Shown here: piece after piece, positions 8,343 to 15,772 of the stretch
Numbering within the stretch: the first letter of the stretch is position 1
Layout: every line of letters starts with the position of its first letter
NCBI RefSeq assembly: GCF_963678865.1
Contig: NZ_OY787459.1
Location: forward strand, 1,764,501-1,828,500
Reading direction: 5' to 3'
DNA: 64,000 bases
Source: Maridesulfovibrio sp.
Lineage (GTDB): Bacteria > Desulfobacterota > Desulfovibrionia > Desulfovibrionales > Desulfovibrionaceae
Program-made: the position numbers and the translations under genes
Notes under the pieces: generated by a model
Told to the model about the DNA's origin: nothing
Seen by the model: only the letters and a program-made list of their open reading frames with translations
The model's database searches: none

Positions 8343-8393
8343 GAAAAACTCCTTACGAAATTTGATGCGCTTCGCGCTTTTGATAAAAAGATT

Positions 8394-8468
8394 TTGCCTC
8401 CGGCGGCTTAAACCATTTTTGAAAAAAAGGTTTAAGAATCCCAAAAACATTTAATAGGGCTTCGCCGG
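8394..8468 (+). repeat. Intergenic palindromic element, copy B
   Basis: Plus-strand GCCTCCGGCGGC (8396-8407), then an imperfect hairpin TTAAACC...GGTTTAA around a T/A-rich loop, then AATCCCAAAAAC and GGGCTTCGCCGG. It lies between the Ahb-like gene and hemL, oriented against both genes, so it is not simply their terminator. Confidence 0.8.
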
Positions 8469-8518
8469 GAAAACATTACGGTATGCGGGGGGAATTGAGT
8501 TCATGCCCCGTGTAAAAT

Positions 8519-9004
8519 CTATTTCTGTTCAAAGTAGACCATGGAGGTCTTTTTCAACTCTTTGAGACTGCGCAGGATGCAATGATCGGTGATCCCGGTC
8601 TGTTCCATGAGTTCAGCAACCACGTTTTTACAATCATCCGGCCCTTTACCATGGATCATTGTATAAAGATTGTAGGGCCAATCCTCATAAATAAGACGCA
8701 GGTAACAATGGCTGATTTCAGGACGTGCGGCCATGAATTCGCCTACTTTTTCCGGTTCCTGCTCTTCAGTCACCCGCCACGCAACCATGGCATTTGCGCC
8801 GTATCCAGCCTTCTGGTGCCTGAGGGTCGCGCCGAAACGGCGGATAATTTTATCGTCTTTCAGACGGCTCAACAGGTCCAGAACTTCCTGTTCGGAACAA
8901 CCGACCTGTTCCGCAATATCTGCGTAAGGAGTCGCACTACAGGAAAGATTGGTTCCCGCCAGTGCCAGAATATTATGTTCAATTTCAGTAAATTTTTTCG
9001 CCAT
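8519..9004 (-). CDS. Siroheme decarboxylase subunit (AhbA/AhbB family, Lrp/AsnC-like)
   Basis: AhbA and AhbB together decarboxylate siroheme to didecarboxysiroheme in the siroheme-dependent heme pathway of sulfate reducers. The protein (161 residues) has an AsnC-type helix-turn-helix region (about residues 10-60, ending IIRRFGATLRHQKAGYGANAMVAW). A ligand-binding half follows with ISHCYLRLIYEDWPYNLYTMIHGK, where the conserved His/Tyr pattern is characteristic of NirDLGH/Ahb proteins rather than true regulators. The ATG at 9004 has AGGA upstream; an in-frame ATG at 9049 is also possible. The neighbour is hemL. Which of A or B it is cannot be told here, and the partner is not in the window. Confidence 0.82.
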   Translation of the reverse strand: MAKKFTEIEHNILALAGTNLSCSATPYADIAEQVGCSEQEVLDLLSRLKDDKIIRRFGATLRHQKAGYGANAMVAWRVTEEQEPEKVGEFMAARPEISHCYLRLIYEDWPYNLYTMIHGKGPDDCKNVVAELMEQTGITDHCILRSLKELKKTSMVYFEQK

Positions 9005-9271
9005 ATCCCATCCTTGGTATTTTCTTTGGTCTGCTTGTGATAACCGCATATTGCTTCATCCTCAAGTGTTGAGGGTGAAATATTTATTTTGGCTGTTCCT
9101 CCCGATTAAGGCACTTTTTTTGACTTAACTCTTGGATTAAAAACCCCAAACATGCAATATTACAATAGTGCAATCTTTTTATTTTCAATCAAGGAGGAAT
9201 GATTGATCTGATTTGATTAGTGGAATGGAGACATTAGGGATAACTCCTAACAGCATGGAGGTGACTGAACA

Positions 9272-9703
9272 ATGCCGGTAACCCCTAAAAAGAACGGGGA
9301 AGGCGGATTCAGTCGCAGATGGCGTTGGGGAGTTGTATCGGGACTCTTGATTGCGGTGGTTATGGTTCTTACGTCAGGTTACATGGTAAATTTGAAATCT
9401 GATTCAGGACAATTCTTCAATAGCCTGCGCCAAAATTTGATCTGCAGCATCAAGCACATCTACAATTTCCTGTTTTGCGGCATTCTCCAGATGTATTCCA
9501 CAAGACACGGAGACAGAACAGTTGAAGACGGTTGCCAGCACATGCGCAATTTTGCGGGCCAGTTCATCTTCCTTATGCCCGGTAACGGTCAATACGGAAA
9601 CCGAAGCATCCAATTTTTCACTGTCCCGCAGCCCGGCGTGAGGCACAGCCAAAGCCACTGCCCCTATATGAGGTCCGTCTCCACCGTAGAGACTGACATT
9701 TAA
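9272..9703 (+). pseudogene. Possible 5' remnant of a membrane-anchored protein gene
   Basis: GGAGG eight bases before the ATG and a convincing N-terminus (basic residues, then one strong membrane segment at about residues 17-38, GVVSGLLIAVVMVLTSGYMV) look like the start of a signal-anchored protein such as a sensor or chemoreceptor. After residue ~44 (position 9403) the frame runs antisense through the opposite-strand LpdD-like gene and becomes Cys/His-rich nonsense. I read this as a gene truncated by a rearrangement whose 5' end survives. A genuine ~45-residue membrane peptide with an overrunning frame cannot be excluded. Confidence 0.35.
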
Positions 9704-9772
9704 ATCTTTGCCCATGCGTTCAATTGCCATGGTCAGGGCAAAGCGGGGAGTTGTTTTTTCAATACGGATCAT
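9404..9772 (-). CDS. LpdD-like (prenylated-flavin chaperone/PAC-like) domain protein
   Basis: A 122-residue single-domain protein with VALAVPHAGLRDSEKLDASVSVLTVTGHKEDELARKIA, the pattern I associate with LpdD-type subunits of gallate/hydroxyarylic decarboxylases and related proteasome-assembly-chaperone-like folds. LpdD helps UbiD-like enzymes in some bacteria, but no UbiD or UbiX gene is in the window, so the role is open. AAGGA seven bases before the ATG at 9772 decides the start; an earlier in-frame ATG at 9829 lacks a site. It is divergent from gpsA. Confidence 0.55.
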   Translation of the reverse strand: MIRIEKTTPRFALTMAIERMGKDLNVSLYGGDGPHIGAVALAVPHAGLRDSEKLDASVSVLTVTGHKEDELARKIAHVLATVFNCSVSVSCGIHLENAAKQEIVDVLDAADQILAQAIEELS

Positions 9773-9960
9773 AAAGCTGTCCTTGCAAAAAATTCTCAAA
9801 GCAACATGAGAATATACAGGTCTAATCATCCATGCAATTTTTCTTTTTCACTATCGCTAACCCCCTTTCATTTTTGAACAGGTTGCCAAATTTTTATGTG
9901 AGAGGTAACTTGAACGCGATATTAAATTCACGCTGAAAAGAAATTTTAAGGAGATCATAT

Positions 9961-10950
9961 ATGAAAATTGCAGTGATCGGAGCTGGAGCATGGGGAACAA
10001 CTCTGGCCAATACTTTAGCCAAAAAAGGCCTCGACACCTACCTCTGGGTTCGCGAAAAAGAGCTTAGCGACGAAATAAACAAAACCGGATACAACAGTGT
10101 TTTTCTGCCTGATTTCAAACTTTCCGAAAATCTTAAAGCCAGCAGTGACGCCGAGGAAGTCATTACCGGAGCCGACTATTACGTACTTGTAGTCCCCAGC
10201 CAGTTTCTACGCAGTGCCCTCATAGAAATGAAACGGTACTTCCCTGAGAACCCGGCGGTTATCTGCGCCAGCAAGGGAATCGAGCTCAATACCGGGGCCC
10301 CCATGTCACAGGTGGTCAATGAGGCTCTGGAAGGATTGAATCCAAGATTCGCACATCTTTCCGGTCCGACCTTCGCATATGAGTTGAGTTCAGAGCTTCC
10401 CACCTCCATTGTACTTGGTTGCGAGGATGAAAAACTGGCTGCCGAAGTACAGGATTTTTTCTCGACACCTTACTTAAGAATATACACCAATCCTGATTAC
10501 CGGGGAGTTGAAATCGGGGGAGCCATAAAAAATATCATGGCCATTGCCGCAGGTATGGCCGACGGACTTAAATTCGGGCATAATACCCGTGCGGCCCTGA
10601 TCACCCGCGGCATTGCCGAAATGAGCAGGCTGGGCAAAGCCATGGGTGCGCAAGCATCAACCTTCATGGGGCTTTCCGGCATGGGTGATCTTGTACTGAC
10701 CTGCACAGGTGATCTTTCCCGAAACCGGCAGGTAGGTATCAAACTCGGGCAAGGGCTGAAACTGAGCGAAATCCTGAAAATGCGTATGGTGGCAGAAGGA
10801 GTAAAAACAACGGAATCAGTCCATCTACTTGCAAAAAAACTTGGAGTTGAGCTACCTATAACCGAACAGGTTTACAAAATTCTCTATGAAGACAAAGACC
10901 CCGCCACAGCGGTACGCGACCTGATGAACCGTGACCTCAAGGCGGAGTAA
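9961..10950 (+). CDS. gpsA: Glycerol-3-phosphate dehydrogenase [NAD(P)+] GpsA
   Basis: GpsA reduces dihydroxyacetone phosphate to sn-glycerol-3-phosphate, the backbone for phospholipids. The 329 residues are full length. The N-terminal dinucleotide motif is GAGAWGTTLA (residues 7-16), then VPSQFLR, ASKGIE and LSGPTFAYEL. The catalytic-lysine region is GGAIKNIMAIAAGMADG near residue 187, followed by GLSGMGDLVLTC. AAGGAG precedes the ATG. A lipoprotein gene follows 18 bases on, probably co-transcribed, and a terminator closes the pair. Confidence 0.95.
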   Translation: MKIAVIGAGAWGTTLANTLAKKGLDTYLWVREKELSDEINKTGYNSVFLPDFKLSENLKASSDAEEVITGADYYVLVVPSQFLRSALIEMKRYFPENPAVICASKGIELNTGAPMSQVVNEALEGLNPRFAHLSGPTFAYELSSELPTSIVLGCEDEKLAAEVQDFFSTPYLRIYTNPDYRGVEIGGAIKNIMAIAAGMADGLKFGHNTRAALITRGIAEMSRLGKAMGAQASTFMGLSGMGDLVLTCTGDLSRNRQVGIKLGQGLKLSEILKMRMVAEGVKTTESVHLLAKKLGVELPITEQVYKILYEDKDPATAVRDLMNRDLKAE

Positions 10951-10968
10951 TTTTTAAAGGAGCACCTG

Positions 10969-11247
10969 ATGAAGAAATTATTGCTGCTTTCTGCGGCCCT
11001 GCTCATGCTCGGCGGCTGCGGATCATGGCACAACCCGAACATTGCCGATCCGCTTAAAGAAAAGGAAATATTTAAGCAGGACAGCGAATTCTGCGAAAAC
11101 ATGGACAACCAGAATGTTCCGGTGGGAGCACAAACCGACGGGGAACCGCCAGAACCTACCACCTACGAAGCTGAGTTTTCTGAAAACTACGCTTATGAAA
11201 CAACTTTTGAAAAATGCATGCATAAGCGCGGCTGGGTAAAAAAATAA
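10969..11247 (+). CDS. Small lipoprotein
   Basis: A 92-residue protein with an N-terminal signal and lipobox LGGC (Cys at residue 18), so it should be lipid-anchored in the cell envelope. The mature part is acidic, contains two further Cys residues (CENMDNQ and KCMHKRGW) that could form a disulfide, and has no domain I recognise. AAGGAG lies before the ATG. It follows gpsA closely, and a terminator follows it. Confidence 0.8.
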   Translation: MKKLLLLSAALLMLGGCGSWHNPNIADPLKEKEIFKQDSEFCENMDNQNVPVGAQTDGEPPEPTTYEAEFSENYAYETTFEKCMHKRGWVKK

Positions 11248-11252
11248 AAATG

Positions 11253-11284
11253 AAGTCCCTCTTCAATAGTACGAAGAGGGACTT
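11253..11284. terminator. Bidirectional terminator
   Basis: A 12-bp perfect stem AAGTCCCTCTTC/GAAGAGGGACTT with an 8-base loop sits between the lipoprotein gene and the convergent cheV. T-rich on the plus side; A-rich flanks allow use from the minus strand. Confidence 0.75.
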
Positions 11285-11326
11285 TATAAACTAGACTTTA
11301 ATCTTAACTCTTAACGAACAACAGCC

Positions 11327-12280
11327 TCACTGCCGCCGTTCCCTGTATTTCTCAATTAATGCAATGGCCCGGCCGGTCAACTCGTTGAACTCAGGTTTGG
11401 TAACCTGATCATCGGCCTTTACCGCTTCTCCCTTATGATACAGCCCCTTGGTAATCAGGGATGAAAAAAGAATCACCGGAAGACTTGATAAATCAGAATG
11501 ATCTTTAATTTTTTTAGTCAGAGTATAGCCGTCCATCTGGGGCATTTCTATATCTGAAACAACGATATCGATAACATCAGCAACGCCTCCTCCGCTTTCT
11601 TTGGCTTCGTCACTGATTTCCTTCAATGCTTCCCATGCTTCAAGGCCGTTGGAGTACAACTGGACCTCAAAATTTGCGGACTCGAAATTTCTATTGAGTA
11701 AAGCACGTACCGAGACTGAATCATCCACCAGCACAGCAGTCATTTTTTCCGGAGCGGAATAAATCTTTCCGTCGCTGCGCTCAGCCATTTCGGGATCAAG
11801 CTCACCGAGAATCCTCTCCAGATCAATCATCAGGACGAAACGATCCTTGATCTCCACAGTCCCGGTGATGCAGTTGCTGTCCATGTCTGCAATATACTTA
11901 TTGGGAGTCTTAAGGTCTCCCCAGCCGATACGGTGAATCTGAGTCACGCCGGTGACCAGAAAGCCGGAGATTACATTATTAATCTCGGTAACAACGATAA
12001 GTTCGTTTTCAGACTCCTTGCGCTCAATATCCAGCCAGACCGAAAGATCAATCACCGGGAGGATAATATCACGCAGTGACATGGTCCCGAGATAGCTGGG
12101 ATGCGGAGCGCCCTCGGCAGCTTCCAATCCCTTGGGGGCTTCTACCACCTCAAGCACTTTGGCCACATTTATGCCGAAATAATCACGCTCATCGCTGCCC
12201 CCGCACTTGTCATCGATAAAAAACTCAATAATTTCAAATTCATTAGTACCGGTATCAAGTAATATTTCATTATCCAGCAT
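11327..12280 (-). CDS. cheV: Chemotaxis adaptor CheV (CheW domain plus receiver)
   Basis: CheV couples chemoreceptors to CheA like CheW, and its receiver domain is phosphorylated by CheA to tune adaptation. The N-terminal CheW-like domain spans about residues 12-165 (DYFGINVAKVLEVVE, GTMSLRDIILPVIDLSVWL, ITGTVEIKDRFVLMIDLERIL). The receiver spans about residues 180-315 with acidic pair DD at 186-187, phospho-acceptor D243 in VVSDIEMPQMDGY, and a conserved Lys in VTKPEF. Length 317 is typical. It stands alone between convergent and divergent neighbours. Confidence 0.94.
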   Translation of the reverse strand: MLDNEILLDTGTNEFEIIEFFIDDKCGGSDERDYFGINVAKVLEVVEAPKGLEAAEGAPHPSYLGTMSLRDIILPVIDLSVWLDIERKESENELIVVTEINNVISGFLVTGVTQIHRIGWGDLKTPNKYIADMDSNCITGTVEIKDRFVLMIDLERILGELDPEMAERSDGKIYSAPEKMTAVLVDDSVSVRALLNRNFESANFEVQLYSNGLEAWEALKEISDEAKESGGGVADVIDIVVSDIEMPQMDGYTLTKKIKDHSDLSSLPVILFSSLITKGLYHKGEAVKADDQVTKPEFNELTGRAIALIEKYRERRQ

Positions 12281-12514
12281 ATAACGACTCTCCAGAAAAC
12301 AATCTCTTCTTCTGTCTTTTAGGCTGCATACCTATACATTGTAGATGCCCACCCAGCCTAGATCAAGTGAATATCCTCTTTTTAATAAGAAATACACATC
12401 TTATTAAATTTTACGTAAAGCTGCATTCTATTATCATACGTCTATATTGCTAGGCTCCACGCTTTAAGATACAACTGATCCGATGTATCACTCATCCAAA
12501 CTAAAGGGGCAATT

Positions 12515-13153
12515 ATGTTAAAATTTTCCACTCACGTAAAACTGTTCTGCATCTGCCTTTTTGTACTCATCAGCGGTTGTGCCGGGCACGAAACTACACC
12601 CCCGGTTCCCATGACCGTTTTCAACCCCGGACCAGGATCATTCAATGTCCGGGTTATCCTGTTTGACCTTCAGGGTAACGGACTGCCGCACAAGGTTGAA
12701 TCCGGGGTCGTACCCATAGAGCAGAATATTATTCAATCACTGGAAGGCATAGGCTACCACTACACTCCTGACGGAAATACCAACTACCTCATTGAAGCCC
12801 GAGTTGGTTCCATTTCACCGAAGTTGGCCGCAGCCGGGGTATCCCAGCAGGTCGGGTTTGAATATGACGGCTTCTATAGCGACCCTTTTTTTGCCGAATA
12901 CCCGGTACTGATCAACGAATGGAGCCCCGAAATACAGCGAATCAGAAGCGGCCCCAACTCCTGCTTCATCACCATGCAGATTCTTGTCAAGGAATCGATA
13001 TCCGGCAGGGATGCTGTTGTCTATCACGGCACACCGAGACCGATGGAAGTACCTTATGCCCTGGGCTGTCCTTTCGAGAAATGCGGACAGGGAGCAAATC
13101 AGGCGATCACTGCCTACCTGCTGGATATATTCTCCAGATCGGCCCGGAAATGA
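12515..13153 (+). CDS. Uncharacterised lipoprotein (DUF4136-like)
   Basis: A 212-residue protein with signal peptide and lipobox ISGC (Cys at residue 22). The mature part has beta-rich segments such as VEQNIIQSLEGIGYHYTPDGNTNYLIEARVG, resembling DUF4136-type envelope lipoproteins, where a short-period domain follows a Thr/Pro-rich linker. The C-terminus carries a Cys pair (GCPFEKCG). Function unknown. It is followed by a well-formed promoter for the acyl-CoA ligase, so it is probably monocistronic. Confidence 0.7.
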   Translation: MLKFSTHVKLFCICLFVLISGCAGHETTPPVPMTVFNPGPGSFNVRVILFDLQGNGLPHKVESGVVPIEQNIIQSLEGIGYHYTPDGNTNYLIEARVGSISPKLAAAGVSQQVGFEYDGFYSDPFFAEYPVLINEWSPEIQRIRSGPNSCFITMQILVKESISGRDAVVYHGTPRPMEVPYALGCPFEKCGQGANQAITAYLLDIFSRSARK

Positions 13154-13167
13154 GCTGACATACAAAC

Positions 13168-13196
13168 TTGCAAGAATCTTAACAGATCAATATACT
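13168..13196 (+). promoter_or_regulatory. Sigma70-like promoter of the acyl-CoA ligase gene
   Basis: TTGCAA (13168-13173), exactly 17 bases, then TATACT (13191-13196). Transcription would start near 13203, leaving a short leader before the coding start. Confidence 0.6.
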
Positions 13197-13275
13197 CGCC
13201 CCTCTTTAATGAATAACTACGTCCCCGTGCGGGGGGATGCAAATTACTAATGCTTTGAATAAGGGAAGGTTAGGA

Positions 13276-14955
13276 GTGGAGATTAAACGCCCGTGGCTGG
13301 ATCATTATGATCCTGATGTGCCCCAGACTGTAGATTTTGTCTATCGACCATTGTTTGAATATCTGGACCTGACAGCCGAAAGATGGCCCAAGCGCAAGGC
13401 TATTGAATTCCAGAACTGGTCCATAACATACGGCAAGCTGCAGCGTGAGGTCGAAATTATGGCCGCCAACCTGCGCAAACTGGGCATTGAACCGGGCGAC
13501 AGAATTGCCATCATGCTGCCCAACACCCCGCAGATGATCATGACCTACTTCGCGATCCTCAAAGCAGGCGCAGTGGTTACCCTGACCAACCCGCTGTACA
13601 TGGAAACAGAGATCGTCCATCAGCTTAATGACTCCGGGGCAAAGATGCTGATCACCATTGACCTGCTCTGGTCAAAAGTGGAGAAGCTGCGCGACAAACT
13701 CCCGATACGCAAATATCTGGTCACCAGAATTTCCGATACCCTGAAATTTCCTCTGAACATGCTTTATAATTTTAAATGCATGCGGAGCAAAAACACCCCC
13801 AAGATCCCCTACAATGGTTCTTCAATCATCAAGTGGGATACCCTCCGGGCCGGTAAAGAACGATTCAGCGCGTCTAACATCAGACCGGAAGACACAGCAG
13901 TGCTGCAATACACAGGCGGCACTACAGGTCTATCCAAAGGGTGCAATCTGACCCACGCCAACCTCAGTGCAAACGTGCAGCAGGCCCATGCCATGCTCAA
14001 CAAACTGGGGGAAGAACAGGAGATCGTACTGGGGATCCTACCCTATTTCCACATATACGGCCTGACAGTCTGCCTGAACTTCGCGACCCTGCTTGGCGCT
14101 ACCATGGTTCCCTTCCCGCGTTACGTTCCCCTTGATGTGCTGAAAACCATGCACAAATTGAAACCGACCCTATTTCCCGGTGCTCCGGCTCTGTACATTT
14201 CCCTGCTGCAGCAGAAAGAAGTAGAGAAATATGACGTTGCTTCAGTGAAATACTGTCTGTCCGGATCCTCCCCGATGCCTGTGGAAGGAATCAAAGAATT
14301 CAAGGAAGTTTTCGGTGCGACCATTGTTGAAGGTTTCGGGCTTACCGAAGCCTCTCCGGTCACCCATCTCAATCCCCTGCTGGGCAAAAAGAAACCCGGT
14401 TCCATCGGCATGCCTATACCCTCCACTGATGCCGCCATTGTGGATATGGAAGTGGGTAGTGTACAGCTTCCTCCCGGAAAAATGGGTGAGCTGGTTATCC
14501 GCGGGCCGCAAGTCATGAAAGGTTACTACAACAAACCAGACGAAACAGCCGGGACCCTGCGCAACGGATGGCTCTACACCGGAGATATCGCTTATATGGA
14601 TGAAGAAGGTTACTTCTACATTGTAGACCGCAAAAAGGATATGATCATCTCAAGCGGCTATAACATCTACCCCCGCGAAGTTGACGAAGTTCTCTACAAG
14701 CATCCCAAAATCCAGGAAGCTGTGACAGTCGGCCTGCCTCACAAGACCCGCGGTGAAATCATCAAAGTCTATATTGTCCTGAAAGAAGGTCAGAGCATGG
14801 ACCGGGCTGAAATAATAGCCTACTGCCGTGAAAAACTTGCCGGATACAAAGTTCCCAGACAAGTGGAATTTCGTAGCGAACTGCCTAAGACCATGGTCGG
14901 TAAAGTCCTGCGCCGTGCCCTGCGTGAAGAAGAAGCGAAAAAAAAGAAATCATGA
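13276..14955 (+). CDS. Long-chain fatty acid-CoA ligase (AMP-binding, FadD-like)
   Basis: It activates a carboxylic acid with ATP and CoA via an acyl-adenylate. Key motifs are the P-loop YTGGTTGLSKGC, YFHIYGL, the GFGLTEASPVTH motif, LYTGDIAYMDEEGYFYIVDRKKDMI and the C-terminal lysine region PKTMVGKVLRR. It is about 559 residues from a GTG at 13276, which has GGAAGG six bases upstream and gives an N-terminus EIKRPWLDHYDP; an in-frame ATG at 13237 is an alternative 13 residues earlier. Long-chain rather than short-chain substrate is inferred from the family branch. Confidence 0.87.
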   Translation: MEIKRPWLDHYDPDVPQTVDFVYRPLFEYLDLTAERWPKRKAIEFQNWSITYGKLQREVEIMAANLRKLGIEPGDRIAIMLPNTPQMIMTYFAILKAGAVVTLTNPLYMETEIVHQLNDSGAKMLITIDLLWSKVEKLRDKLPIRKYLVTRISDTLKFPLNMLYNFKCMRSKNTPKIPYNGSSIIKWDTLRAGKERFSASNIRPEDTAVLQYTGGTTGLSKGCNLTHANLSANVQQAHAMLNKLGEEQEIVLGILPYFHIYGLTVCLNFATLLGATMVPFPRYVPLDVLKTMHKLKPTLFPGAPALYISLLQQKEVEKYDVASVKYCLSGSSPMPVEGIKEFKEVFGATIVEGFGLTEASPVTHLNPLLGKKKPGSIGMPIPSTDAAIVDMEVGSVQLPPGKMGELVIRGPQVMKGYYNKPDETAGTLRNGWLYTGDIAYMDEEGYFYIVDRKKDMIISSGYNIYPREVDEVLYKHPKIQEAVTVGLPHKTRGEIIKVYIVLKEGQSMDRAEIIAYCREKLAGYKVPRQVEFRSELPKTMVGKVLRRALREEEAKKKKS

Positions 14956-15033
14956 CCTGACAATTCTGGCCTTTAACCGCAAAGGTAATTTTGCCTTTAG
15001 AATTGTTAGATATTTTCTAAGATTAAGAATTAT

Positions 15034-15067
15034 GCCCTGTCGGAAGAACACTCCGGCAGGGCGTTTT
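15034..15067 (+). terminator. Terminator of the acyl-CoA ligase gene
   Basis: GCCCTGTCGGA (15034-15044) pairs with TCCGGCAGGGC (15052-15062; one G-T pair), followed by GTTTTCTT. Confidence 0.8.
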
Positions 15068-15072
15068 CTTAT

Positions 15073-15101
15073 TTGACAAGCCTTGGTTAACAGAGCATTA
15101 T
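15073..15101 (+). promoter_or_regulatory. Sigma70-like promoter of the MoaD-like protein gene
   Basis: Perfect TTGACA (15073-15078), 17 bases, then CATTAT (15096-15101), about 65 bases before the start codon of the 170-residue gene. Confidence 0.55.
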
Positions 15102-15168
15102 CATTAATAATTACAAACAATTATACCACAAAAGACACAATTAAACATCTCACTATGCGAGGACTGCC

Positions 15169-15681
15169 ATGCAGGAAAATCTCAAAACCGTGACCATTCA
15201 GGCCGGGATTCCGGGCACAACAACCCTGCTGCAAAAGGGAGTTTTTATCCAAACGACTTCCGGCATAAGCGTGCGAGAATTCATGGTTGAAGAAATCGGG
15301 CTTAGCCCCGACTATGCTGAAACAAGGGTCCGGGCGATTTTCGTGAACGGTTCCCCGGTTGATGACATTGACGGGGTAAAAATAAAAGACGGTGACGAGA
15401 TTTCACTTTCCGGAGCCCTGCCCGGAATCAGCGGCATTGCCATGTGCCGGGACACCCCCATCGGAGCTTTCCGCACCGACATCAGCGCCAAAGCATCAGG
15501 CACAATTGAATCAGGTGAAGCAAAAATTTTTCTGAAACTGTTCAACCTGATAGCGCAGGAGGCAGGTCCCACACTGCTCAAAAAAGGAGTTCTCGCACTG
15601 GCAGAAGATGTGCGGAAATTCCTGAAAGAGGGCGTTCCGGAAGGATTGCCAGAAGACGGACCTATCCTCCTGAAGATGTAG
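15169..15681 (+). CDS. Uncharacterised protein with MoaD/ThiS-like N-terminal half
   Basis: A 170-residue cytoplasmic protein without signal or membrane segment. Residues ~25-88 include VRAIFVNGSPVDDIDGVKIK and then DGDEISLSGALPG, which resembles the NG...LKDGDEV..PPVAGG pattern of beta-grasp sulfur carriers, but it lacks the C-terminal Gly-Gly tail and continues into a second, helical half (SGEAKIFLKLFNLIAQEAGPTLLKKGVLAL). The similarity is by eye only. GAGGAC lies before the ATG. It has its own promoter and terminator, so context gives no further clue. Confidence 0.6.
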   Translation: MQENLKTVTIQAGIPGTTTLLQKGVFIQTTSGISVREFMVEEIGLSPDYAETRVRAIFVNGSPVDDIDGVKIKDGDEISLSGALPGISGIAMCRDTPIGAFRTDISAKASGTIESGEAKIFLKLFNLIAQEAGPTLLKKGVLALAEDVRKFLKEGVPEGLPEDGPILLKM

Positions 15682-15690
15682 AATAAAAAA

Positions 15691-15720
15691 ACCGCATTCA
15701 AAACTGAATGCGGTTTTTAT
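15691..15720. terminator. Bidirectional terminator between the MoaD-like gene and dxs
   Basis: ACCGCATTCA (15691-15700) pairs with TGAATGCGGT (15705-15714) around AAAC, with TTTTT on the plus side and a matching A-run before it that serves the minus strand. Confidence 0.85.
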
Positions 15721-15772
15721 TTACATAGATCAGGCTTCACCCAAACAAATGAAGCCACTCCTTAAGGATCAG

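Noticed and set aside
8343..8450. Upstream extension of hemL
   Set aside because: It is encoded by the intergenic repeat; AAGGAG marks the ATG at 8342.
5003..8518. Cobalamin riboswitch upstream of cbiG-cobJ
   Set aside because: No B12-box-like sequence seen; the genes follow hemL after a terminator.
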